From assembly GCA_963575745.1 (NCBI GenBank), contig CAUYUJ010016479.1:61001-125000 (forward strand): a stretch of DNA of 64,000 bases, given 5' to 3'. Under the pieces are notes generated by a model, which did not search any database, was not told the DNA's origin, and saw only the letters and a list, made by a program, of their open reading frames with translations. The DNA is from Prorocentrum cordatum. Taxonomy: Eukaryota; Sar; Dinophyceae; Prorocentrales; Prorocentraceae. Made by a program: the position numbers and the translations under genes. Positions 17,355-27,473 of this stretch are shown in pieces (position 1 is the stretch's first letter; every line of letters begins with the position of its first letter).

Positions 17355-19583
17355 TCACCGCTGCAGGATGGCCAGGGCCTGGGATTCAGGATGGTCCGGG
17401 CCCCGGGCGGCGTTCCAAGCCAGGGCGGCGGCTGGGCACCAGTGCCACACGTGTTCTGTCGACGCCTCCCCGAGCCCGCACAGAGGGCACTGACCGTATG
17501 GACCCGCTCTGGTGGGGGCACGCAGGCTGTCCTGGGTCTGGGCGCAAGCTTCCGCTTCGCCCCAGAGTTTGAGGGGCAGGGCGTTAGGAGCGAGCAGCTG
17601 CCAGAGCGCAAAGGCGCGCGGGCCGGGGCCTACGCATCCAGCGCGCGAGGCGTCGCCCTCGTCGCCGGGCCCGGCTGTGATCCAGACGTACTTGGCGTGA
17701 GTCCCGCAGGGGCATTGATGCGGCCGTCGCTCGGCCGCTCCTCGCCGTCTCGCGGAGCCTGGTAGGCCGTTGCAGAGTACGCGGATGACGTGGTGAGCCT
17801 CAGTGAAGGACGCGCAGTGGCGATGCAGGCCCCACTCCTCTCCGTTCGAGGGGTGACACCTTCTCTTTTGACTGGTTTCCGTGAGCCACTTGGTGAAGAG
17901 AGGGCCGTGCATCTGTGCCCATGCTGCGGCGTAGATCGCTTTCCCGAGGTGCTTTCCTTCCAATAGCTCGGGTCGCTCACATGCGCGATTGAGCGTTGGC
18001 GCAACCTTGCGTTCCGTGGTGACTCTGGGTCTGGGCCTGAGCGTCTCTGGTTGCTGCGCGGCTTCGGATGCCCACTTAAGTAGTTTTTTCCACCGGTTCC
18101 TGGCGCGCTTTCTGGCTGGCTTGGGCCCCCAGAAGTCATTCAGGGCGCGTGCTCTGGCTGCGACGGGCCGCGCCGTAGCTGCTGGGCACCGCGGGGCGCC
18201 AGGCACTTGGAAGCGCATGCCTAACCCCGTGAGGATGTATTCTGGGATCCACGAAGCTGCGGCGAGCCCGAACGCGACCCTGAGCTGCGCGCGAAGTGCG
18301 CGCTCTTGCAGGACATCGGGGGCGGTGCAGTGAGCGGCGTCGAGGACAAGGGAGACCAGGTAAGAGTTCCATGCCGCGGCGGCGCGGGCGGGGGACATCT
18401 TAGCTAGGTGGAGGGCCATGGCTCTGTCTCTCATCTTGGGGAGGGGCCGCTCCCATGTCCCTCTTGTGAGGGCGTCCGCTCGCGCCTTAGTGAGCTGCTC
18501 ACCAGGGGGGGGGGGGGGTTGTTCGCCCTCCGCTGCGCGCGAGGCCACCGCGGCGCCGAGGCATGGCCACTGGCCCCGCACGGAGGAACTCCCGAAGGGG
18601 GTGTAGTCCATGAGGTTGCGCCACCATTCGTGGCGACCTGCGGGGACCAGGGCTGTTTTGAAAGTGCAACTGCAAGGGCGCTGAAATGGGACGCATGAGC
18701 CGATGGCATGCTGGTCCACGCCTCCCGTGAGGAGGGCCAGAATAAGTTCGCCTGGAAGCCCGGTGATCAGGACACTGTCACCGTCTTGCTCAAAGTGGAC
18801 TGGGACCTCCTCGAGAGCCTCCCTGAGGGCTTCTGAGCCTGCGGTCCGAATTCCTCTGCAACGGTGCGCTTCGACTAGGAGACCGGCGGCGCGCGCTGCC
18901 CAGGGAAGGGCAATGGCGGCGCGCAGCGTCTGCTTCATTGAGCTGAGCAGCGCTGCTAGGTTATCGACGTATGCGGGGTCGTCGTCGGCGGTAATGCTGG
19001 AGAGAGCGGAAATGAGAGGGTCGTAGCCCATGCACCACAGGAGGGGGGAGGCGGTGCCTCCCATCCCAACGGACCGGAGGAGGCGTCGCTCTGGCCCCTT
19101 GCACTGTCCTTTGCAGGACTGTACCCTTCGCCCGCTGATGAGAGAGTTCAGGGCGCGCAGGAGCCAGGGGGGCAACTTCCATTTGTGAAGGAGGCTTCCC
19201 ATCCACTGTGAGGAGATTATTTCAAAGGCTTTGTTTTGATCGCAGAAGATGACAGCTGTGCTCGGGGCCTCTCCGACTCGAGAGGCCGCCGTGTCGATAT
19301 ACCTCTCCATGGTGTCCGCGTGCCTGCCAAGCAGGGCCTGCCAGGCAGGGCCAGGGTCTGGGGGGGGGGCTTGGGAACTGTCCCCAGGTGGCTGGTAACC
19401 TTGGCGATGTTGGGCCCGCATTGCCCTCCTTGTTTGGCGGCCTGGTTGGGGCTCAGGAGTGGTTCCACTGCTGGGCCAATCAGATCGGCAAGGGTGGCTC
19501 CGTAAATTCGTCGAAGGCATGACGGCAGCTGGAGTGGTCTCATGTCGTTGGGGCGCTCCGCGCCGGCCTTCTTGCCAATCCAC
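17355..19583 (-). CDS. Element A LINE reverse transcriptase, motif A to zinc knuckle
   Basis: A 742-codon frame. Motif A is AVIFCDQNKAFEIIS (about 110-124), motif B GMGGTASPLLWCMGYDPL (173-190) and motif C AYVDNLAAL (204-212). Motif C should be YVDD; the Asn codon (18962-18960) replaces the second catalytic Asp, so the enzyme should be dead. The thumb and connection follow, then a C-x2-C-x8-H-x4-C knuckle (CPLCGLGEASTEHVWHWC) near the end, typical of LINE RTs. The N-terminal RT motifs are in another frame (19217-19663). Ends at TAG in-frame before the RNase H linker. Confidence 0.8.
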   Translation of the reverse strand: MDWQEGRRGAPQRHETTPAAVMPSTNLRSHPCRSDWPSSGTTPEPQPGRQTRRAMRAQHRQGYQPPGDSSQAPPPDPGPAWQALLGRHADTMERYIDTAASRVGEAPSTAVIFCDQNKAFEIISSQWMGSLLHKWKLPPWLLRALNSLISGRRVQSCKGQCKGPERRLLRSVGMGGTASPLLWCMGYDPLISALSSITADDDPAYVDNLAALLSSMKQTLRAAIALPWAARAAGLLVEAHRCRGIRTAGSEALREALEEVPVHFEQDGDSVLITGLPGELILALLTGGVDQHAIGSCVPFQRPCSCTFKTALVPAGRHEWWRNLMDYTPFGSSSVRGQWPCLGAAVASRAAEGEQPPPPPGEQLTKARADALTRGTWERPLPKMRDRAMALHLAKMSPARAAAAWNSYLVSLVLDAAHCTAPDVLQERALRAQLRVAFGLAAASWIPEYILTGLGMRFQVPGAPRCPAATARPVAARARALNDFWGPKPARKRARNRWKKLLKWASEAAQQPETLRPRPRVTTERKVAPTLNRACERPELLEGKHLGKAIYAAAWAQMHGPLFTKWLTETSQKRRCHPSNGEEWGLHRHCASFTEAHHVIRVLCNGLPGSARRRGAAERRPHQCPCGTHAKYVWITAGPGDEGDASRAGCVGPGPRAFALWQLLAPNALPLKLWGEAEACAQTQDSLRAPTRAGPYGQCPLCGLGEASTEHVWHWCPAAALAWNAARGPDHPESQALAILQR

Positions 19584-19663
19584 ACTAGTAGGTCGACTGA
19601 TGGGCCCAGCACGGTGTCCAGAAGGGTAGGGTTGAGCTCCGCGGCGTGCCAGGCCTGTGCCAT
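19217..19663 (-). CDS. Element A reverse transcriptase, N-terminal motifs
   Basis: Reads SVDLLVWIGKK, NDMRPLQLPSCLRRIYG and VEPLLSPNQAAKQGGQCG, which match B (NDMRPLQLPTCLRRLHG, IEPRLSPNQAAKRGGQCG) and correspond to RT motifs 1-2 of LINEs (the RPI...LSPNQ.GF...R pattern). Homology stops about residue 95, where the frame moves to 17355-19583. The same frame extends upstream through PSGSAPGIDGKPYE (RT motif 0) to about 19980. Confidence 0.7.
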   Translation of the reverse strand: MAQAWHAAELNPTLLDTVLGPSVDLLVWIGKKAGAERPNDMRPLQLPSCLRRIYGATLADLIGPAVEPLLSPNQAAKQGGQCGPNIAKVTSHLGTVPKPPPQTLALPGRPCLAGTRTPWRGISTRRPLESERPRAQLSSSAIKTKPLK

Positions 19664-19919
19664 GAGGCAGGCGACGAACCTGGCTCCGGGGTGGTAGGCC
19701 TCGTAGGGTTTCCCGTCAATCCCCGGAGCGCTTCCGCTGGGGGTGAGGACGATGGAGGCAATCTTGCCCCACCTGCGCTGGGGTCTATTGGGGGCGTTGA
19801 TGCCGGGGTGCCGAAGGAAGTAGTGGTCAAGGGGGCGTGGGGCGGAACCTGGGAGGGGGAGCGCAATGTGCCAGATCGCACTGCGGCTGTCCCACAGGAC
19901 GCGGTCGACCTGCTCAGGC

Positions 19920-21017
19920 CTATCGTGCCGAGAGCCTGTGGTGCCACGAACTCCGAGGATGGCGTGGGTCTTCTTGTAGATTTCTCTTCCAGTCCTGTAG
20001 TGGGCGGCCAGGGGGGCCCGCTCCGCGCCCGGTCCCCTTCTGGGCTGGTGTTAGTCTGGCCGCCCTCCTCTGCGCTGTTTCTGCGTCCCACCTTCGGAGC
20101 CAGCCGCCGGCTGTCTCGGGGGTGCGGTACTGCCCATCCCGCCCGTGCTCATGCAGCCACGCGGCCAGGGTGCCCACGGGGCGTGTTGGCCCGTTTCTCT
20201 GTGTGGCAGCTGCCGGGAGGAGGCCCAGCGAGGCCCGGGCCCTGTTCTTTCTCCATCTGTTCCACCAGACCTGCAAGGCGGCGGACAGCGCGTGTCTCCC
20301 GAAGCGCATCAGGGTAGGGAGAACGGGCGGGATGGGATCTGCGCTGTCCTCAAAGAGTTCGGGGGGGTTGAGGGCCTGGCGCCTGTCGTCGGCGATGATT
20401 TCACTGTCGTCATTGTCGACATGTCTGTCCGGGAACCCCCCAGGGCTCGCGGGTCTGACCCAGTCCACTGGCTGGATAAGTCCTGTGAGGTTGACGGGGG
20501 GAACCTTGAAGGCGAGTTCCAGGTAGGAGAAAATTTGCCCGAGGTCAGCGTGCGCGGCGGTAGGAAGGTTCTTGAGGTCACCCGCCTTCACGGTGTAATC
20601 ACTTCGGGCCCTGCGGGCCCCTTGGGGCTCCAAGTGAAGGAGAGCATGGTCGGACAGAGTTGGCTCCCATGCTTTGCGGACTTCGTAGGCGTAGGCCTGC
20701 AGAGTGGGGCGCGCAAGCATGTCAATATGTGATTCGTTGTCTTTGTCGGTTCTGGCGGGACCAGTCGCGCGCACTGTTACGGACCCGGCGCTGGCAAGCA
20801 CGTCCTGTAGAAGAGCGACAGATTCTACCTCTCCATCCCGTGGGCCCTCAAGTTGGAGGCTAACGTCACCGCCCCAGTAGGTGTCGAGATTTTCCCACCG
20901 CTCGGTCGCATTAGCGATCTCGGAGAGTGTCTCGTCCTTTCGTGATGGTGGGAGGTATATGGAGAGACGACCCGAAACCTGTGGTCGCCTTGGCGGACGA
21001 TGGCTGCGATGGCGCAT
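19920..21017 (-). CDS. Element A endonuclease C-terminal half and linker
   Basis: Contains SIYLPPS, YWGGDVSLQL (GDxN motif), DNESHIDMLAR and TLSDHALLHLE (catalytic SDH). These are the last four conserved motifs of an APE-type endonuclease, the enzyme that nicks the target to prime LINE integration. The linker that follows (WWNRWRKNRARASLG, RPVGTLAAWLHEH, RRWDAETAQRRAARLTPAQ) matches B. A frame change near 21010 separates it from the N-terminal half and another near 19990 from the RT. Confidence 0.75.
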   Translation of the reverse strand: MRHRSHRPPRRPQVSGRLSIYLPPSRKDETLSEIANATERWENLDTYWGGDVSLQLEGPRDGEVESVALLQDVLASAGSVTVRATGPARTDKDNESHIDMLARPTLQAYAYEVRKAWEPTLSDHALLHLEPQGARRARSDYTVKAGDLKNLPTAAHADLGQIFSYLELAFKVPPVNLTGLIQPVDWVRPASPGGFPDRHVDNDDSEIIADDRRQALNPPELFEDSADPIPPVLPTLMRFGRHALSAALQVWWNRWRKNRARASLGLLPAAATQRNGPTRPVGTLAAWLHEHGRDGQYRTPETAGGWLRRWDAETAQRRAARLTPAQKGTGRGAGPPGRPLQDWKRNLQEDPRHPRSSWHHRLSAR

Positions 21018-21971
21018 CCCTGGACTATCTCTTCCTGCTCCAGGAGGGTGACGCCGCGGGGGAGGAGGGTACCAACTCCCCCGGCGAGTCCTCCCGCAGG
21101 TCCTGGGTAGCCCGGAGAGGCATCCAAGGTGCGTGCAGGGAACATGGTTCTCCAGACCTCGGTTTCGTGCTCAGGCCAATGTGTTTCTTGCATCCAACCA
21201 ATACGGTTGTTCATAGTCGTCTGGGTCAAGACGGCGTGCTTAATTTGGTTCTTGGAGGCAGTGCAGCTCCGCAGGTACCTAACGTTCCAACTGGCGAGCC
21301 GGGGGAGGTTGCTGGCGGGGGCGGTATCAAGTGCGTGGATCAGATCCTCAAGGGTGCGTGTGCCGCAGAGGGTATCCCAGGTGGGCTGGTTCCAGGGGTC
21401 ACTGTGGAGGAGACTCCAGAGGCCACGAGGGCCACGAAGCTTGCGCCGACTGAATGCCTCAATGGCTGATTTAAGGGCGTGGCAGGCGGATAGCCAGGCC
21501 CGGGCACGGGGCCCAGGGACCAGCTGGTGCCTGGGGGGAGACACCAGCGCCTGGTGCAGCGTTCCGGGGCCGTCCGTGGAGTCTAGGGGAGCGGCGACAT
21601 GGGGAAAAGGCCGTCTGTCTGGAGCAGCCGCTCTGCTACGTCGTCCGGGAGGGGGAGCTTCCTGAGCTGTGCCCATGGGCATTGCATTCCTGCGAAAGCC
21701 CCGGCTGCTCCCCATCCCTGTGCTCTGTTCACGCGTAGGGGCTGGTGTGCTGGTCTCTCCACCTGGGCACCCCCTGGCCGTTGCCCGGAGCGCGGATACT
21801 ATCCTTCGCTGTAAGCAGCGAGGGTCAAAGTGGATGCCAACTGCTTCGTAGAGCGCCCTGTCTTGGATGCCGAGCGCTCGGTAGTAGCCGGCTAAGCCGA
21901 CGGCTCTCGCTCTTTCGTCGGCAGCGGGGGGCCTCAGCCCGCGTGCCCTTCCTCTCTCTCTCTTTTTTTTT

Positions 21972-22036
<65 letters not shown>

Positions 22037-22093
22037 GCCATCACCAGGGTCCGTCCTTTTGAGCATCCAGGGAAGCGCTGTTCGGCTCCGCAT
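20825..22093 (-). CDS. Element A (Glu-Arg)n linker and endonuclease N-terminal half
   Basis: The frame runs through the GA microsatellite as repeated Glu-Arg and Lys, then ERARAVGLAGYYRALGIQD and FDPRCLQRR, which match B. LPRLASWNVRYL and GWMQETHW (catalytic Glu) are the first APE-endonuclease motifs. GGLAGGVGTLLPRG and CAIAAIVRQGDHRFRVVS follow before the frame moves near 21010. In both elements this linker joins methyltransferase and endonuclease. Confidence 0.72.
21952..22028. repeat. (CT)n/(GA)n microsatellite inside element A coding
   Basis: CT dinucleotides with a 14-base T run at 21963-21976. On the minus strand the tract encodes Glu-Arg and Lys. Element B has a GA tract at the same protein position (47296-47364). 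Confidence 0.95.
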
Positions 22094-22151
22094 TCTGCGA
22101 ACACACCTCGCGCCCCGTGCTTCAGCTCATTCGGGTTTCAGAGGAACCATC

Positions 22152-23162
22152 TCAGATTGCTGTCTTCGTCGTACAGGAGGCAGAGTAGGTGGGTCTGGTA
22201 TAGCTGCTCGGGAGGATCGAGTCGGGGTCTCCTAGGAGGGCCCTGGATCGTGTCCAGGTGGGGATCCTTCCGTCTGGTCTGAAAGCCCATCTGGGTTCCC
22301 AAGGACTAGGAAGTCGTGGGTAGGAGATAGTATCGGTTGGGGGTGGGAAGTTCCCAAAACAAGCCCTTTCTCTCTGGCTGGCGACCGAGTCTCCTGCGCT
22401 CATCTTGACTGCCCAATCGAGGTTCAGGTCCCCCATGGCTGTGCATATGGCCTTGCGGTGGGCTGCGGGCATCGAAACGACGTTCCCCACCGGAACCAAG
22501 ATCGTGAGGTCGGGCCTTCGTTTGCTCGCCAGGTACCAAGCTACTGGGACCGCATAGAAGCAGCAGGACAGGGTGCCGGCCAGACCGTCGTTCCCTGCGA
22601 ACTGTCCTACTGCGGATAGATTGCTGCAGGGAGGGCCTGCCACGATGAGCAGTGTGCTGCCCCGTTTCAGGGAATCGAAATGTTTTTCCCATTGCGCCCT
22701 GTTGTCAAGAGGGCCCCGCTGGCGGAAGAGGTCCCACACGTCCGCCGCGAGTTGCTTGTGCGGAGGGCCTCCGTCTAGAAGAGGGTCGGGCGTTACGTTC
22801 TACCTTCGTGCGACTGCCTCAGCTGCTTCCCTGTTGTGCTCGGCGAAAACTGATGACGGAAATCTGTGACTGGCTCCGAGTTTGTGAACAATGTCGCCAA
22901 TGGCGAGTCTAGCGAGCCCCCACCCATCGAAGAGGGACACGAGGCGCAGACGAGTGCGCCTCCCAAGCTCGCTGGTGCTCGCAGCCTGTCCTCCTGGAGG
23001 CACGACTCCGGCCTGCTGTGTGAAGTCGATTTCTGTTGCCTCTTCAACCCGCACTCTCCCCGCAATATCGCCAGTCGCGTGCTCTGGGCCTAGTCTGGCG
23101 GCGCCCTGCTCTTGTAGGGCCCTGAGAGTCTCCAGGATTCGATTATTGTCCAGCCCGGCCAC
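22152..23162 (-). pseudogene. Element A Dnmt3-like cytosine-C5 methyltransferase, one in-frame stop
   Basis: A single frame with one TAG at 22800-22802, where B has Trp (RRW). Motif I is LVSLFDGWGLARLAIGDI (22943 leftward). Motif IV is VAGPPCSNLSAVG, with the catalytic Cys at 22628-22626. The motif VI region reads VGNVVSM, where Dnmt3 has ENVVAM, so the Glu is Gly here. Motif VIII is VASQRERACFGNFPP, like the Dnmt3 HRARYFWGNLPG region. A C-terminal SYQTH.LCLL block matches B. The usual motif IX-X region is not recognised. It would methylate DNA; in an element it could mark or hide copies. Catalytic core better kept than in B. Confidence 0.72.
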
Positions 23163-23757
23163 TTGGCATGCGGCCAGGACGCCACAGGCGAGAGTCCTGT
23201 GTCACGGTCTCTGAGCTGGGCCCATAAATGTTGCAGGACGTCCGTAGGTTGTGGTGCTGCAGTGGGTTCCATGGGGGGCTGTGCCTGAGTTCTGGGTCTT
23301 GCTCTTCTTAGCCCCCCACCTGGGCCTTGCGCCCCGGGGGCGCTTCGTATAATTCCCCTGGCTGGTCCGCTGTGCCTGCCCGCCGTCGGCGGGACCTCCC
23401 ACATGGCCGCGAGCGATCGTGCGTTGTCTTCCTCGGGTCTTGTCGCACCTAGCCTCCCTCTGGAATAACTCCTTGGTCCCATTGGGCCGGCCTGCCTGTC
23501 GGTTTCGGCTTCTGGCGTGTTGTCTCCTGGCTGCGGGGTGCTCTGGTTCTCTGCTGTGCCGGCTCCTGTGTTCTAGGGTGCGGGGATGTTATTGCGGGCA
23601 CCCCTAGTAGCTGGGGCTGCTCCCTAGTAGCCACTTCTTCTTGACCTCTAGGGGGGGTTGTGCGCGGTGGAACCATGTCTTCTGAGCGCCCAGGGCCCTG
23701 GGGAGGACTGTCTGGGCGGGGCTGATTGCTTCGGAGGTTGGGCCAGGATGAGTCGAC

Positions 23758-24399
23758 TCAGGCCCTGAGCCGGTTGGTGTCCGCTCTGCCATCCCTGACG
23801 GCGGGGTCCGGCAGGGCTTCCATCCCGGCCGAGAGGATGGCGTCGAGTGCTTCGTTGGTTAGTGTCTGGAAGGGGGCCCGGCCCGGGGGCCTTCGCCTCC
23901 TGTGACGCCCCTCGTGCTGGCCTGTATCATTGCGCAAGCTGCATCTGCTGTGAGCGCTGCTGTTTGTGAGCGAATCCTTCGAAGATCTGCCTGTAGGGTT
24001 TCTGGTGCCTGGTGGGGGGTCGGTGTCCCAATATGCAACAAAAGGAACCAGCAGCCTGTCGGTTAGGTGGAATATCGTCAGCACCTGCCTGACTTGCCTT
24101 TCCAGCTGGGGCATGGCGGTGCCCCATGCCACGGCACTGAGCACGGTCCTCCATCTGTCGCCGTCTGGGCACCCTTGTCCTTCCCGGCGCGCGGGGGGGC
24201 CGAGGGGGCCTAGTATCTCCGCTGCGCGGTTTAGGAGTGCGGTCCAGCTGGATTCCATGCGCGGCGGGAGGTACGGCCCCGACCTGGGGGTGCCCCCCCT
24301 GCCAAGTGGGTCGCTGTCCCTTCTCCGGGGCGCACTGTCGGGCGGAGGTCTCATTCTCGGCTCGGTGCTGAGGGTAGCTTGTTCAGTCCGGGGGGGCAC
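23758..24399 (-). CDS. Element A segment upstream of the methyltransferase, unknown
   Basis: Conserved with B (48564-50174): DPLGRGGTPRSGP, AVAWGTAMPQLERQVR, TDPPPGTRNPTGR and, in a neighbouring frame, AALTADAACA. Two compensating frame changes (near 24010 and 23870) are inferred. The rest is Pro/Arg-rich. No domain is recognised. Confidence 0.5.
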   Translation of the reverse strand: MPPRTEQATLSTEPRMRPPPDSAPRRRDSDPLGRGGTPRSGPYLPPRMESSWTALLNRAAEILGPLGPPARREGQGCPDGDRWRTVLSAVAWGTAMPQLERQVRQVLTIFHLTDRLLVPFVAYWDTDPPPGTRNPTGRSSKDSLTNSSAHSRCSLRNDTGQHEGRHRRRRPPGRAPFQTLTNEALDAILSAGMEALPDPAVRDGRADTNRLRA

Positions 24400-26186
24400 C
24401 TGGGCCCTGAGCTCTGCCCACGGGTCTGGTGGTTTCCCTCCGTCGCTTGCCTGTGAGGGTCTGTATCCGAAGCAGGCTGCTGAGCGGCCCCTGCGCCTGG
24501 GGTTGCATGCTGAGGGAAGAGGGCCTCCTGGACAGGGGCGGTGTGAGGGTCAGTTGGAGGGGAGTGGCCTTGTTGGCCGTCTGCGCCCCCGGCCATCCGC
24601 GCTTCTGGGCGGGGGGGCGGTGGCGCGCCGCTGCCGTCTCCGTCCAGGTTCGTCCCGGCGCCCCGGGGGGTGCTGCGCTCGGGGCGCATGGGGGTGTTGC
24701 TGCCTTGGGCGGGGGTGCCAGGAAGTGGTCTGTCTAGGGAGGTGTTCACGTTGTCCTGGCTCGGGTTGTTGGGGTGCTGCCCCTCGCTGGCGCCGGCCGA
24801 AGTTTGTGCAGGCGCGGGGGGCGCGGCGGGCTGGACCTGCTGGGCGGGATTGGGGGATGGGTTTTCCGGAGGTTGGGGGGTGGGGTTGTCTGGTGTCTGC
24901 GCGCTGACTGTCTGCACCGTCGTGAGAGGTCTGCAGGGGGTCCGGCTGCGTCTTGCCTGGGCTGCCGCCTCTCGTGCTGGACTGGCGCCCCCGTTGTCAG
25001 GGGGGGTGGTTCGGGGGCCCCTGGCTGCTCTTCGGGGTCTGGGGACTCTCCCCGGGTCGTGGCGCAGTCTTTCCTCCTGTGCTGCATTGCGTAGCCTGTC
25101 GGCGAGGGCCGACAACATTTCCGCGGTGCCGGGAGCGAGCACGTGGGTGGTGGAGCCGTCGGTCTCTGCGCCCCTGCTTCCAGGGGCCTCCATCCACGGG
25201 TGGTGTGCAGTGTACGTGGGATCTGGTTCTGGAGGGAGCCACTGAGCGAATGGGAGCTGCCTAGAGGTTTCCTCCCTTATTCCCAACTCACCGATGAGCT
25301 GAAACACGTGGTCTCTGTCCAGGGTGCTCGGGCCAGCCAGCTGGAGAATCCAAATGGCGGCAAAGAGGTCCCAGTTGTACCTAAGGATCGATCTACCCTC
25401 TTCCTGCCGTCGTTGTCCCAGAACCAGCCTGGTCTGCATGCTTCTCGCGAGGTCATGGATGCTCTGTTCTCTGACGCAGGCCAAGAATCTCCCGAGCATG
25501 CCTCGGGCACAGAGGACTGCGTCGTTCTCGGCCCTCACGAGCTCTGCTTCAGGGCTCGTGTGAGAGCGATTCCTGCTTGTGAGCACTTCCGCCAGGTTAG
25601 GGTAGGTCCTGGGGCGGACAGGACCCAGATGGGGCTCAACTGCGGCTCGCCTTCTGGGGGGAAGAGAGGGGCTGGTGGATTGGCTGGTATCGATCTCCAG
25701 GTCTGTCGGCACAGGCGCACGGGCTGGCGTGGCGTCGAGTTTGGCCAGGTGCACCGGGCCGTGCGCTAGCTGCAAGGTCACTCTGGCTTGTGGGCGATCC
25801 GCGCCGCGGTCGACAGCTCTCAGGTCAGCTTCGGCCGGCAGCCCGACTGTGACCCACGTAGGGTTCGATGTATACAGGTGCCCGCTTTCGCCGCTGCTGG
25901 TCACGCATGCCACTCCGCCTGCGGCGATCGCAGCGGTTAGGTATCCCCCGGGGTGGAGAATTGTGCTGAAATCCCGCAAGCCCTCCTTGTCTTCTGTAGG
26001 TCTGCGGCGCGTCGTTGTGTTCCGGCTGCTCATGGCGGCGCCAACTTCACGTAGCCAGTCTTCGCAAATGGTTGGGGGTGAGGCCCTCGTGTTGGCTGGG
26101 AGTTCCCGGCCCTCTGCTCCAGTTGGTAGCGGCCACGCTCGTGTGTGCGGTCTCGCCCCAGATGAGCCAATCGTGGATGAGAACAT
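24351..26186 (-). CDS. Element A alpha protein, conserved block of unknown function
   Basis: A 611-codon frame. The first half matches B (50662-52575): LRDFSTILHPGGYLTAAIAA, SNPTWVTVGLPAEADLRA, AENDAVLCARGMLGRF and ILRYNWDLFAAIWILQLAGP, then LIGELGIREETSRQLPFAQW. This last block is the best conserved of the unknown parts (about residues 285-340). The second half is Pro/Gln/Ala-rich and variable. No family is recognised. It follows 26211-27467 in the same frame, with only stop codons between, so the two were probably one reading frame. Confidence 0.6.
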   Translation of the reverse strand: MFSSTIGSSGARPHTRAWPLPTGAEGRELPANTRASPPTICEDWLREVGAAMSSRNTTTRRRPTEDKEGLRDFSTILHPGGYLTAAIAAGGVACVTSSGESGHLYTSNPTWVTVGLPAEADLRAVDRGADRPQARVTLQLAHGPVHLAKLDATPARAPVPTDLEIDTSQSTSPSLPPRRRAAVEPHLGPVRPRTYPNLAEVLTSRNRSHTSPEAELVRAENDAVLCARGMLGRFLACVREQSIHDLARSMQTRLVLGQRRQEEGRSILRYNWDLFAAIWILQLAGPSTLDRDHVFQLIGELGIREETSRQLPFAQWLPPEPDPTYTAHHPWMEAPGSRGAETDGSTTHVLAPGTAEMLSALADRLRNAAQEERLRHDPGRVPRPRRAARGPRTTPPDNGGASPAREAAAQARRSRTPCRPLTTVQTVSAQTPDNPTPQPPENPSPNPAQQVQPAAPPAPAQTSAGASEGQHPNNPSQDNVNTSLDRPLPGTPAQGSNTPMRPERSTPRGAGTNLDGDGSGAPPPPRPEARMAGGADGQQGHSPPTDPHTAPVQEALFPQHATPGAGAAQQPASDTDPHRQATEGNHQTRGQSSGPRCPPGLNKLPSAPSRE

Positions 26187-26210
26187 TCTAAGGGTGGCGT
26201 GATGAGGGAT

Positions 26211-27467
26211 TCAGGGGCCCGGGCGCATGTGTCTGATTTGAGGGGGTCCTATTTGTGTGCCTCGCCGGTCGAAGGATGTGATCTCGAGGATCTGCGGTTG
26301 GACCGCCCTTCTTGGGGCTTGTCGAACGGTTTCTTGTGCGAGGGCCTCGATGTGCTCTTGCTGCTCGGGAGGCGCCCCTCCGTCCCGCCTCGATTGCTCT
26401 CTCGAGGGGTTGGCCGGAAAGATCCGCATCACCTGCGGACCGACCGTTACGCAGCTCGTCCCGCAAAAGGCGGCGGCCATGGTGCCAGCTGCTACTAGCC
26501 TGACCCTCACCTGCGCCATGTGTCTGTAGTCGCCGGAGTCGGGGGCCCATGCGAACACTGTGGATATCTGCTCTACGGCTCCAGTGCCACTGGTGGTTTC
26601 TATGGCGTCTATGACGCATTGGTGTCTGGATTGCCCGAGGTCGGCTAGGTTCCATCTGAAGTGCAATCCATCCTCGGGGTCGGCCAGTCTGGCGAACGAG
26701 GGACCCCCGTCCCAGCTGCCTTCCAAGAGGATCCTCCTGGGACTGAGGGCGGGGGAGTTGCGGCCGTTGCCAAAGATTATAGGGAGCTCTTCCCTAAGGT
26801 GTCTCAGGATCGGGGCTGCTATTCTTTCTGGGGTTTTCAGAAGGGGCAACCCTCCTCCACGTAGGCCAACCCTGTATCCAAAAGAAGCTGCTGCGTCCGA
26901 GGCGATGGAGTGGGCTAGGCATGTGGCCGCATTCAGGACCGGGACGTGCACCGAGTCCAAGGTCTCTTTGGATATCCACGTGCAGCCGCTGTTGTTTGTG
27001 ATCAGGGCCAGCTGCGCAGCGACTTGCAGCTCCTCCAGGGGTAAATCGCGGGGAGCTTGCATGTCAGTGGGCCTGGCGGGTCGGCATCGCACGACGTGGT
27101 GGTAGAGCGGTTGAAGTCCTTCCTGTAGCAGAATTTCGTTGTTCGGGAGGGTAATTTTGGTGGTGGCCCAGTCTGCTCCGAGCGCGTCGTGCCCAGCTGA
27201 TTCTAGGTTCCGCTGCCACCTGGTTATTTGCGCCACTACGGCGTCGTTACGTCGATCCGGTGCAAGTATGTGTAGGGCGTCGCTGGTGTCTGCGTTGTTG
27301 CTCCCCCAGTGGACCACGATGGAGGGGGGAATCTGCGTCCTTTGGGGGCTGTCCGTCACGTAGAACTGAGCTGCAAGCAATTGCCTGAGCGGGGGTGCCA
27401 TCTTCCCGGTTCGCACCGGGTTGCCAATGGGGGCTAGGTGCGCGATTAGGCTGGCCGGAACCCCCAC
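26211..27467 (-). CDS. Element A alpha protein, conserved segment of unknown function
   Basis: Matches 52136-52981 plus the start of 50662-52575 in B. Shared pieces: IPPSIVVHWGSNNADTSDAL, TPERIAAPILRHLREELP, ILLEGSWDGGPSFARLADPE and RRAVQPQILEITSFDRRGTQ. The segment is intact here but frameshifted in B near 52400. No catalytic motif is recognised. Same frame as 27474-28091. Confidence 0.6.
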   Translation of the reverse strand: MGVPASLIAHLAPIGNPVRTGKMAPPLRQLLAAQFYVTDSPQRTQIPPSIVVHWGSNNADTSDALHILAPDRRNDAVVAQITRWQRNLESAGHDALGADWATTKITLPNNEILLQEGLQPLYHHVVRCRPARPTDMQAPRDLPLEELQVAAQLALITNNSGCTWISKETLDSVHVPVLNAATCLAHSIASDAAASFGYRVGLRGGGLPLLKTPERIAAPILRHLREELPIIFGNGRNSPALSPRRILLEGSWDGGPSFARLADPEDGLHFRWNLADLGQSRHQCVIDAIETTSGTGAVEQISTVFAWAPDSGDYRHMAQVRVRLVAAGTMAAAFCGTSCVTVGPQVMRIFPANPSREQSRRDGGAPPEQQEHIEALAQETVRQAPRRAVQPQILEITSFDRRGTQIGPPQIRHMRPGP

Positions 27468-27473
27468 TGGGAG

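Noticed and set aside
23966-24907. A 313-codon plus frame (and similar plus frames across 9-60 kb)
   Set aside because: Antisense shadows of the conserved minus-strand element proteins.
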